Shown: positions 1 through 5,118, counted from the first letter of the stretch. The stretch is DNA of 5,179 nt from DATJQA01 sp041169145 (GCA_041169145.1 JBEEJO010000052.1:1-5179), one strand, 5' to 3'. Program-made: numbers and translations. Notes: generated by a model from the sequence alone, not told the origin.

Positions 1-621
1 CTTACCGAGGAGCTCGCGGCTCAAAAAGGGAAGACGGTGGATCGGGTTGATTTTGATAGACGCATGGAAGAACACCGTGCGCTCTCTCGTGCCGGGCAGG
101 AAAAGAAGTTTGGCGGGCATGGGCTTTTGCTCGATACCGGCGAATTGAAAGCAAAAGACGAAGCGGAGTTGAAGAAAGTAACGCGGCTCCACACCGCGAC
201 GCACATGCTCCAGCAAGCGCTTCGCGAAGTGCTCGGACCGGAAGTGAAACAAGCGGGCTCGGACATCACGATAGAGCGGACACGTTTTGATTTTGAATTC
301 CCGCGCAAACTCACGCCGGAAGAAATACGGGCGGTCGAGGAAAAGGTGAACGAAAAGATCCGCGAGGACTTGCCGATGCAGAAGGTAGTTTTGCCGAAAG
401 CGGAAGCGGAAAAGACCGGAGCCCTCTACTTCTTTAAAGAAAAATACCCCGACCCGGTGAATGTGTATTTCATTGGCAGGGATTTGTCGTCAGCATGGAG
501 CAAAGAATTCTGCGGTGGGCCGCATGTAACGCACACGGGCGAGATAGGGAAGTTCCGCATTACGAAAGAGGAGGCGGTGTCGGCAGGTGTACGGCGCATC
601 AGGGGAGTTGTGGAACCGTAG
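1..621 (+). CDS. alaS: alanine--tRNA ligase, C-terminal part (5' end outside window), compact form
   Basis: The frame is open from the first base (LTEELAAQKG...), so the gene enters from the left; 206 codons are visible and the stop is TAG. AlaRS charges tRNA-Ala in the cytoplasm. The start of the fragment matches the end of the catalytic/tRNA-recognition half, with the familiar pattern of a helix rich in charged residues (DFDRRMEEHRALSR). Then comes the SAD zinc domain: HTATH gives the HxxxH pair (fragment residues 64 and 68), and FCGGPH gives the CxxxH pair (171 and 175). The domain also shows the family stretch QAGSDIT...RFDFEF and ends in AGVRRIRGVV. Two parts of a standard bacterial AlaRS are missing: the beta-barrel before HTATH (its TPFYAESGGQ-type motif is absent; only about 30 residues, with GLLLDTGEL, take its place) and everything after the SAD domain (DHHA1/C-Ala). 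I recall this compact form from Patescibacteria; no in-window evidence suggests a frameshift. The GTG at 37 is internal, not a start. No convincing terminator follows. Confidence 0.93.
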   Translation, partial: LTEELAAQKGKTVDRVDFDRRMEEHRALSRAGQEKKFGGHGLLLDTGELKAKDEAELKKVTRLHTATHMLQQALREVLGPEVKQAGSDITIERTRFDFEFPRKLTPEEIRAVEEKVNEKIREDLPMQKVVLPKAEAEKTGALYFFKEKYPDPVNVYFIGRDLSSAWSKEFCGGPHVTHTGEIGKFRITKEEAVSAGVRRIRGVVEP

Positions 622-667
622 ACATTTTCCTTATCCTAGGCGGGGTTTTGATTTCCAGAGCAATAGA

Positions 668-695
668 TTGACAGGACCGCGAAAAAGGATATGGT
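668..695 (+). promoter_or_regulatory. sigma70-type promoter for the metallophosphoesterase lipoprotein gene
   Basis: A perfect -35 hexamer TTGACA (668-673) is followed after 16 bases by TATGGT (690-695), four of six matches to the -10 consensus. Transcription would start near 702, giving a leader of about 63 bases before the ATG at 765. It lies in the 143-base gap after alaS, so the phosphoesterase need not depend on alaS transcription. The weak -10 and short spacer leave room for regulation or for error. Confidence 0.55.
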
Positions 696-701
696 AAGGC
701 C

Positions 702-716
702 AGCAGATTGACTGCT
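702..716. promoter_or_regulatory. palindrome at the predicted transcription start, possible operator
   Basis: AGCAG-ATTGA-CTGCT is a perfect 5-base inverted repeat around a 5-base spacer, placed at about +1 to +15 of the promoter at 668-695. Its core AGATTGAC (705-712) also occurs at 665-672, overlapping the -35 box, exactly 40 bases upstream. The position suits a repressor site, but a short palindrome like this can arise by chance. Confidence 0.25.
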
Positions 717-753
717 TGAGTTGCTGTTTTTTGCCCCGCTTGAACGCGGAGAA

Positions 754-759
754 AGGAGG
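754..759 (+). promoter_or_regulatory. strong Shine-Dalgarno of the phosphoesterase gene
   Basis: AGGAGG ends 5 bases before the ATG at 765, a full match to the anti-Shine-Dalgarno core. It decides the start: the next in-frame ATG (774) would be 14 bases away, and the choice of 765 also gives a normal lipoprotein signal peptide. It stands out because the next two genes lack such a site. Confidence 0.85.
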
Positions 760-764
760 GCGAA

Positions 765-1754
765 ATGCCCCAGATGTTACGTGCATTCGTCGTGGCAGGT
801 TTCACCCTCGCGCTTGCGGGGTGCGGTGGAAATTCCGCGACCAATCCAACGCCGATACCGACGCCGAGCCCGACGCCCGCGCCGGACGGATTCACCATGC
901 TGTTCGTTGGGGACATCGGCCAGTGCGGCAGTCCGGGACCCGAGATAACGGCCAGGATCGCCGATTGGCTCCTCGATCACTCCGGGCCGGTCATCGTGCG
1001 CTTCCACACCGGAGGAGACAACGAACAGAGCGATGGAAGCGAAGGAGCCTACCGGGCATGCTTCATGCCGGCGTGGGATCAGTTCAAGTCCTTCTTGTAT
1101 CCCGCGGTCGGGAACCACGACTATTGGGGACAGCCGAATCCGTTCTACTACACGTACTTCGGTGCGCGCGCCATTTGGAACGGCAAGGACGGGTATTACA
1201 GCTACGCCGAAGGGTCGTGGCTCGTGCTCGTTCTGAATTCCGAGCTGCTCTTCAGGCAGAGCGACGCCGAACGACAGGTCGGACAGATGGCGTTCATGCA
1301 TGCACAGCTCGCCGCCAATCCGGAGAAGTCCGTTATCGCTATCTGGCACCGGCCTCGCTGGGGTCATGGCGAGAATGGAGACGCGCGCGAGGTCCAGACG
1401 TTCCGCGACGAGCTCAAAGACCGAACGGGAGTCATTCTGAACGGACACGAGCACCACTACGAGCGGTTCTCCAAACTGGATGTTCAGGGCGACCGGGACG
1501 ATGCAAACGGCATCCGGTCGTTTACCGTCGGCACCGGCGGCGGATTCCTCTATGGATTCCGGAACGTCCGTTGCAGCAAGAGCGAGTTCCGCCACGTCGA
1601 TAAGAACGGCAGAGTGACCGACTTCGGCGTGCTCCGCCTTCGCTTCCGGAATAACGGCACGTACTCCTGGGAGTACTTCATTTGGCCGGATGGAGCCCCC
1701 GAACCGATCGTCGTGGACAGCGACCTCAAGATAGGAACACAATCCTGTCCGTGA
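765..1754 (+). CDS. secreted lipoprotein with purple-acid-phosphatase-like metallophosphoesterase domain
   Basis: The 329-residue protein begins with a lipoprotein signal peptide: a positive start, a hydrophobic stretch (AFVVAGFTLALAG) and a lipobox LAGC with the lipidated Cys at 20. A Pro/Thr linker follows (about 26-41). The rest is a calcineurin-like phosphoesterase domain with all five metal blocks in order: GDIG (Asp50), GGDN (Asp85), GNHD (Asn117, His118), WHRP (His195) and GHEH (His228, His230), then YERF and a VGTGGG segment. The spacing and the HRP and GHxHxYER forms resemble purple acid phosphatases and related secreted bacterial phosphatases, so it probably hydrolyses phosphomonoesters outside the cell; the substrate is not readable from sequence. 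The tyrosine of the family GDxxY motif is replaced by Gln88. Four further cysteines (54, 99, 270, 328) could form disulfides. Lysine is scarce (about 8). The gene has its own promoter, ribosome site and terminator, which suggests a monocistronic, possibly acquired unit. Confidence 0.9.
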   Translation: MPQMLRAFVVAGFTLALAGCGGNSATNPTPIPTPSPTPAPDGFTMLFVGDIGQCGSPGPEITARIADWLLDHSGPVIVRFHTGGDNEQSDGSEGAYRACFMPAWDQFKSFLYPAVGNHDYWGQPNPFYYTYFGARAIWNGKDGYYSYAEGSWLVLVLNSELLFRQSDAERQVGQMAFMHAQLAANPEKSVIAIWHRPRWGHGENGDAREVQTFRDELKDRTGVILNGHEHHYERFSKLDVQGDRDDANGIRSFTVGTGGGFLYGFRNVRCSKSEFRHVDKNGRVTDFGVLRLRFRNNGTYSWEYFIWPDGAPEPIVVDSDLKIGTQSCP

Positions 1755-1770
1755 AGCTCCCGCTTCACGG
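1749..1770 (+). other. perfect hairpin spanning the phosphoesterase stop codon
   Basis: CCGTGAAGC pairs with GCTTCACGG across a TCCC loop, a perfect 9-base-pair stem that contains the TGA stop (1752-1754). It is followed by an A-rich stretch (1771-1778), not a T-run, so it is not itself a canonical terminator on this strand. It may protect the 3' end of the mRNA or act together with the terminator just downstream. Confidence 0.7.
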
Positions 1771-1778
1771 GAAAAAGA

Positions 1779-1820
1779 CCCGCACCAGCGCCGTTTCGGC
1801 CGGTGCGGGATTCGTTTTTT
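1779..1820 (+). terminator. strong rho-independent terminator after the phosphoesterase gene
   Basis: CCCGCACC (1779-1786) pairs perfectly with GGTGCGGG (1802-1809), an 8-base-pair GC-rich stem. An inner stem GCCG/CGGC closes a TTT loop (1790-1800). A T-rich tail ending in six Ts (1811-1820) follows. The A-run before the stem (1771-1778) reads as a T-rich tail on the opposite strand, so the element could also stop transcription from the right, although no minus-strand gene is seen. It isolates the phosphoesterase from the gene that starts at 1845. Confidence 0.9.
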
Positions 1821-1825
1821 GAGCG

Positions 1826-1834
1826 TGGTAGAAT
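1826..1834 (+). promoter_or_regulatory. extended -10 promoter element for the FtsA-like gene
   Basis: TGGTAGAAT combines the TGn extension with TAGAAT (five of six matches). It sits just past the terminator tail. No good -35 hexamer is found 16-18 bases upstream, where the terminator stem lies. A start of transcription about 7 bases past the -10 falls near 1841, only a few bases before the ATG at 1845, which implies a leaderless or nearly leaderless mRNA. Confidence 0.5.
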
Positions 1835-1844
1835 AGAGCCAGAG

Positions 1845-2981
1845 ATGAATCTCCGTTTTTGGCAAAAACGCGAAAAATTCCTGCTCGTTGAGGTCTGGCC
1901 CGAACGGACAACGGCGCTTTTCTTGAGCATGGATCGCGAGAACCGCCTGCGTGTTGATCGCGAGAAGGAGCATATCGGCCCGAAGGAAATGCAAGCGTTC
2001 CTCAAGGTCCACCGCGCGAAATCAAATATTATCATCGCGGCCGATCCGTCGCTTGTCGTCACCTCATTTTTGCCGCTCCATATCGAACGAGTCGCAAAAG
2101 ACACGCCCCTTTCGCCGACGGAGCTGGAGAATCTCCTCGCAAAAGGCATCGCCCAAGTGTTCAATCAGTGCCGCGCGGATGCGGCACAGGAGCTCGGCGT
2201 TGACGACCTGGATACCATTCTCGTGAACAGCCAGGTGGTGCATTTCAAGATCGACGGGCATCAGGTGCTGAACCCCATCGGGTTCAATGCGAGAAGCGTT
2301 CAGGCGGTCGCGGAACTGACGCTCACGACCCGCGCGGTGTTCGAGCGGCTTCATACGCTCCTCGCCTCGCATCGGACGTTCTTTTTCACGGAACCGGGCC
2401 GTGCGGGGCTCCTGAGCATCGCGAAGGTTCACGAGCTTCCGGTACAGCTCGTGACACTTGGCGCGAAACAATCATCGTATTTCATCATGCAGAAGGCCGC
2501 GGTGGGGTATCACATCACCCGGTCACGGCTGTTCTGGCACTCCATTAGATTCCGCGAGACCATCGCCGATGCATTCGGCGTAACGCATCAGATCGCCCAG
2601 GACCTGTATGCGCTGTATTGCACGGGAGGACTTTCGGCGTCGGCAATGCGATATTTCGAGAAACTCATAAAACCCGGCGTACAGGCGCTTGTCGCCGAAC
2701 TGAAACTTGCCCATCTCAAAGGCGAGGTGTCCTGTTCCGTTGATATCCCGCTTCCGGTCGATCTGCCGTATCGGAGCGGGGGCATGACGCTTAATGAACC
2801 GCCGCTCGCGGAAGTCCTTCAGGCGCTCGGTATTTCATTCACGCCGGATGAGTGGGGGAGGACGACCGCGGAACGGTTCACCCGCATAGCGCCGTTCTTG
2901 GAGTTCTACTTCAAGAAGAACAGTTCAGAGATCAACGAGTGGCTGAAACGCCACATGAACTGGCTGGGGGCATCGGCATGA
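1845..2981 (+). CDS. FtsA/PilM-like degenerate actin-fold protein
   Basis: This 378-residue cytoplasmic protein has no signal peptide or membrane segment. The layout recalls the FtsA/PilM family: a first strand-turn-strand (KFLLVEVWPERTTALFLSMD, about 8-27), an SHS2-like insert in the middle with DGHQVLNPIG (137-146) and an ARSVQAVAELTLTTRAVFE helix region, then a second phosphate-loop region (VTLGAKQSS, 203-211) leading into a helix with ITRSRLFW and IADAFGVTHQIAQDLY. In true FtsA the second loop reads DxGxGTT or similar; here the Asp is Thr and the glycines are mostly gone, so ATP binding may be lost. PilM is the main alternative. The start at 1845 is preferred over the in-frame GTG at 1803, which lies inside the terminator. 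There is no Shine-Dalgarno (the bases before ATG are AGCCAGAG). The neighbouring gene at 3049 encodes a bitopic membrane protein that may be its partner. Assignment to the superfamily is from pattern only; the biological role is unknown. Confidence 0.8.
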   Translation: MNLRFWQKREKFLLVEVWPERTTALFLSMDRENRLRVDREKEHIGPKEMQAFLKVHRAKSNIIIAADPSLVVTSFLPLHIERVAKDTPLSPTELENLLAKGIAQVFNQCRADAAQELGVDDLDTILVNSQVVHFKIDGHQVLNPIGFNARSVQAVAELTLTTRAVFERLHTLLASHRTFFFTEPGRAGLLSIAKVHELPVQLVTLGAKQSSYFIMQKAAVGYHITRSRLFWHSIRFRETIADAFGVTHQIAQDLYALYCTGGLSASAMRYFEKLIKPGVQALVAELKLAHLKGEVSCSVDIPLPVDLPYRSGGMTLNEPPLAEVLQALGISFTPDEWGRTTAERFTRIAPFLEFYFKKNSSEINEWLKRHMNWLGASA

Positions 2982-3029
2982 GGGTGCGTGGTTGTGCGCA
3001 CGGCGATATGAAGGCGGCGAGAAATAAGG

Positions 3030-3035
3030 TATACT
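3030..3035 (+). promoter_or_regulatory. -10 box for the baseplate-J-like membrane protein gene
   Basis: TATACT (five of six matches to consensus) lies in the 67-base gap after the FtsA-like gene. It is embedded in GGTATACTAGAG, which matches GGTAGAATAGAG before the FtsA-like gene at 10 of 12 positions. No convincing -35 is seen 16-18 bases upstream. The predicted start of transcription near 3042 would leave about 7 bases of leader before the ATG at 3049. Read-through from the upstream gene is also possible, since no terminator separates them. Confidence 0.5.
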
Positions 3036-3048
3036 AGAGAACGTTCAA

Positions 3049-4731
3049 ATGAAAAAACTGTTCGTAGATCGGGAAGAAAGTATTGCGCCGCTTGTGGAGC
3101 GCATTATCTCCGACGATGACAATGATTTGGTGCTGGTCATACCGAAGAACAGCGAGCTCGGCGAGTCCGTCAGTAATTTTCGCATCCTGAAACGCGAGGC
3201 CGATGCGGCAGGAAAAAATGTGCTTGTGGAAACGGTGGATAACGCCGTGCTCGCCCTTGCCGGCAAAGCGAATATTGAGGGATACCACCCGCTGTTCCGC
3301 GAGGGGCACTCGCGTTCGCTTTCGGACATCCGACCCCATGGCGAGCCCAGCGATGAACCGCCGGTCGCGCACCCCGCGCGGCGTTCTGTTGACGTGCGCA
3401 TTACGAAGGGCGGCAAAACAAAGACAAAGATAATCGCGGAAGAGTCGATCATAGACGGCGGTCCGAGCGATGAAGAACTTGCGGAGATCGCGGAGCATGA
3501 CCGGCTGATTGCCGCGGCCGATACGGCGGAAACCGAAACGGAGAAGCGGGGAACCCGCCGCTTTCCGCGCATCCGCATTCCACGCATGCGATTCGGGCGA
3601 AAGAGCACGATCGCTATCGGCGCAACGCTTCTCGTGCTCCTTGTCGGCGGATTCGTCGTCGGCCGGTTCATGAGCCGCGCCGATGTGGTCCTCGCATTCA
3701 AAACGAGCGATGGAAGCCAGACCGTTTCGGTCACGGCGAGCAAAGCCGTGGCAAAGATCCAAGCGAATGGGATGCTCACGTTGCCCGGAGAGCTCTTGAG
3801 CCAAACGCGCAACACGACGCAGTTCTTTCCCGCGACGGGGAAGGCGGTAGTGTCGCAGAAGGCAACGGCACGGATGGGTATCTATAACGCCTACAGTTCC
3901 GAAAAACAAACGCTTGTCGCGACAACGCGCTTTGAAACACCCGACGGCAAGATCTTCCGGCTGGATTCCGGCGTGACCATTCCCGGCGCCAAGATACAAG
4001 ACGGAAAGATCATCCCGTCGTCTATCGAGGTTGCGGTGACCGCGGATAAACCGGGCGAAGCATACAACGTCGGACCGATACCGAAACTCACCATCCCCGG
4101 GCTCAAGGGTTCTCCGAAGTTCGCGGGTTTTTACGGAGAGTTCAAGGATAAGGCGACCGGCGGCGCGGTCGGGGAACGACCGGTCCCAACGGATGCGGAT
4201 ATCGCAACAGCTCGCGCAAAAGTCACCGAGACGCTTTCATTAACCCTCAAGTCCAATCTGCTGGCGAACCGGCCGGACGATATGAAGGTTCTGGATGGCG
4301 CGTCGTCGTTTACGCTTCCGCGTTTTACCGTGAACAAGACCATTAACGACGAGGGGCAGTTCAATGTTTTTGCCGAAGGACAGTTTCGCGCCATAGCGTT
4401 CCGTGAGGGTGATCTGAAGCAAGCCCTGCTTTCGCGCGCGGCGAATGGACGTACCGACCTTGCGTTCCGTTCGCTGGAATTCACTTTCCGCGATGTCCAG
4501 GCCGATCTCGGGAAGGGAGAAGTATCCTTTACGGTAGAGGCGAAGGGGACTATCGCGCCGCGGTTCGATGAGGCGGAGTTCCGGAATTCGCTGGCGGGCC
4601 GCAGCCTGAAGGACGCGCGGGCGCTCATTCTCTCGCTTCCCGATTTGCGGGAAGCACAGATAGATCTATGGCCGTTTTGGATCGGAACCGTATCCTCAAA
4701 TCCAGGCCATATCAAGGTTACCGCGAACTGA
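3049..4731 (+). CDS. bitopic membrane protein with baseplate-J-like extracytoplasmic domain
   Basis: The 560-residue protein has three parts. Residues about 1-80 form a Rossmann-like cytoplasmic domain (DLVLVIPKNSELGESVSNFR, then a helix and NVLVETVDNAVLALAG). Residues about 85-180 are a charged, probably disordered linker ending in an Arg-rich patch (RRFPRIRIPRMRFGRK). One transmembrane helix follows (about 187-205, TIAIGATLLVLLVGGFVVG). The positive patch before it predicts N-in, C-out, so some 350 residues lie outside the membrane. This outer part shows features I associate with baseplate J/gp47-like proteins: TTRFETPDGKIFRLDSGVTI, the turn PGEAYNV (335-341), TGGAVG and the helix start TDADIATARAKVTETL (from 381). 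Family members in phage baseplates build ring-like plates; in Patescibacteria this type of protein is chromosomal and uncharacterised as far as I know. It follows the FtsA-like gene by 67 bases. The ATG at 3049 has only a weak AGAG site upstream. No function beyond an envelope role can be claimed. Confidence 0.8.
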   Translation: MKKLFVDREESIAPLVERIISDDDNDLVLVIPKNSELGESVSNFRILKREADAAGKNVLVETVDNAVLALAGKANIEGYHPLFREGHSRSLSDIRPHGEPSDEPPVAHPARRSVDVRITKGGKTKTKIIAEESIIDGGPSDEELAEIAEHDRLIAAADTAETETEKRGTRRFPRIRIPRMRFGRKSTIAIGATLLVLLVGGFVVGRFMSRADVVLAFKTSDGSQTVSVTASKAVAKIQANGMLTLPGELLSQTRNTTQFFPATGKAVVSQKATARMGIYNAYSSEKQTLVATTRFETPDGKIFRLDSGVTIPGAKIQDGKIIPSSIEVAVTADKPGEAYNVGPIPKLTIPGLKGSPKFAGFYGEFKDKATGGAVGERPVPTDADIATARAKVTETLSLTLKSNLLANRPDDMKVLDGASSFTLPRFTVNKTINDEGQFNVFAEGQFRAIAFREGDLKQALLSRAANGRTDLAFRSLEFTFRDVQADLGKGEVSFTVEAKGTIAPRFDEAEFRNSLAGRSLKDARALILSLPDLREAQIDLWPFWIGTVSSNPGHIKVTAN

Positions 4732-4761
4732 TTGACAATAAGGGGCGATTTCGCGTATACT
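4732..4761 (+). promoter_or_regulatory. near-consensus sigma70 promoter for infA
   Basis: TTGACA (4732-4737, perfect) and TATACT (4756-4761, five of six) are separated by 18 bases. The -35 begins on the first base after the TGA of the upstream gene. Transcription should start near 4768, giving a leader of about 115 bases before infA. This is the strongest promoter in the window, fitting an essential translation factor. Confidence 0.8.
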
Positions 4762-4779
4762 GCTCAACGCTGGCGCGGC

Positions 4780-4801
4780 CCCCACGAGAACTGCCTCGGG
4801 G
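4780..4801 (+). other. possible hairpin in the infA leader
   Basis: CCCC-(AC)-GAG pairs with CTCGGGG across a six-base loop (AACTGC), seven pairs with a two-base bulge. It begins about 12 bases into the predicted leader RNA. There is no T-run after it, so it is not an attenuator of the usual kind. It may stabilise the 5' end of the mRNA or be incidental. Confidence 0.35.
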
Positions 4802-4849
4802 TCGATTTCAGGCATTATTCCAAACCAGAACCATCCACAAGCGACCGGC

Positions 4850-4885
4850 ATGGGAGGAATTTACCAAGAGGATCTGCGGGTATGA
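4850..4885 (+). CDS. candidate 11-residue leader ORF overlapping the infA start
   Basis: ATG at 4850 opens MGGIYQEDLRV and stops at TGA 4883-4885, so it overlaps the infA start in an ATGA arrangement typical of translational coupling. It has no good Shine-Dalgarno of its own. It may be chance; the peptide itself resembles nothing I know. Confidence 0.2.
   Translation: MGGIYQEDLRV
4866..4872 (+). promoter_or_regulatory. Shine-Dalgarno of infA
   Basis: AAGAGGA ends 9 bases before the ATG at 4882, an acceptable match and spacing. A better sequence, GGGAGGA (4852-4858), lies 23 bases from the ATG, too far for direct use by infA. The frame upstream of 4882 is open back to 4732, but offers no plausible start except a TTG that is part of the promoter. 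Confidence 0.55.
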
Positions 4886-5103
4886 CGAACAGTCACGAGA
4901 CCGCAGCTCCACGAAAAGAAGGCGTTGTTGCTGAAGCATTGCCGGCGATGTCGTTTCGCGTTCATATGCAGGACGGCACCAAGGTGCTGGCTCATCTGGC
5001 AGGAAAGATGCGCCTGAACCACATCAGAGTTCTTCCCGGCGATCGCGTGCTCATGGAAATGAGCCCCGATGGCCAGCGGGGAAGGATCGTCAGAAGGCTA
5101 TAA
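4882..5103 (+). CDS. infA: translation initiation factor IF-1
   Basis: The 73-residue product is full length for IF-1 (usually 71-73). After a short polar N-terminus (MTNSHETAAPRKEG) it follows the S1-like OB-fold of the family strand by strand: VVAEALPAMSFRV, DGTKVLAHLAGKMRLNHIRV, LPGDRVLMEMSP and RGRIVRR. The signature block HLAGKMRLNHIRVLPGD is almost canonical (HISGKMRxNYIRILPGD). IF-1 binds the 30S ribosomal A site during initiation together with IF-2 and IF-3. The N-terminal tail differs from the usual MAKEDVIE-type start. The gene has its own strong promoter and a leader of about 115 bases, so it is expressed independently of the membrane protein gene upstream. In many bacteria infA is followed by rpmJ, rpsM and rpsK; the short sequence to the right does not start with a recognisable rpmJ. 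Confidence 0.97.
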   Translation: MTNSHETAAPRKEGVVAEALPAMSFRVHMQDGTKVLAHLAGKMRLNHIRVLPGDRVLMEMSPDGQRGRIVRRL

Positions 5104-5118
5104 GAGCAGTGAGGAATA

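Noticed and set aside
622..660. Terminator after alaS
   Set aside because: CCTAGGCGGGGTTTTGATTT has a GC-rich part and Ts, but only a 3-base stem can be drawn, so no terminator is called.
844..884. Tandem repeat in the phosphoesterase linker (CCGACGCC-like units)
   Set aside because: It encodes a Pro/Thr linker typical of lipoproteins; the repetition follows from the amino-acid composition and is not a separate element.
716..1603. 295-codon plus-strand frame overlapping the phosphoesterase gene
   Set aside because: It is the neighbouring frame of the real gene, very rich in Arg, and has no motif or ribosome site.
1803..1844. Upstream GTG start for the FtsA-like protein
   Set aside because: The GTG lies inside the stem of the terminator and upstream of the -10 box, so the added 14 residues would not be transcribed from the promoter seen.
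777..2012. 411-codon open frame on the minus strand across the phosphoesterase gene
   Set aside because: It is antisense to a gene with clear catalytic motifs, crosses the terminator, and its translation has no recognisable domain. It is a by-product of GC-rich codon use.
3034..3999. Long minus-strand frames (321 and 256 codons) opposite the membrane protein gene
   Set aside because: They are shadows of the real gene: low-complexity Ser/Arg-rich or domainless translations, with no promoter or terminator of their own.
4732..4881. N-terminal extension of IF-1 by 50 residues from a TTG
   Set aside because: The TTG is the first part of the -35 hexamer, and the extension does not resemble IF-1; from 4882 the protein has normal family length.
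4668..4934. 88-codon frame joining the membrane protein gene end to infA
   Set aside because: It overlaps both genes out of frame and includes the infA promoter; Arg-rich translation with no family match.
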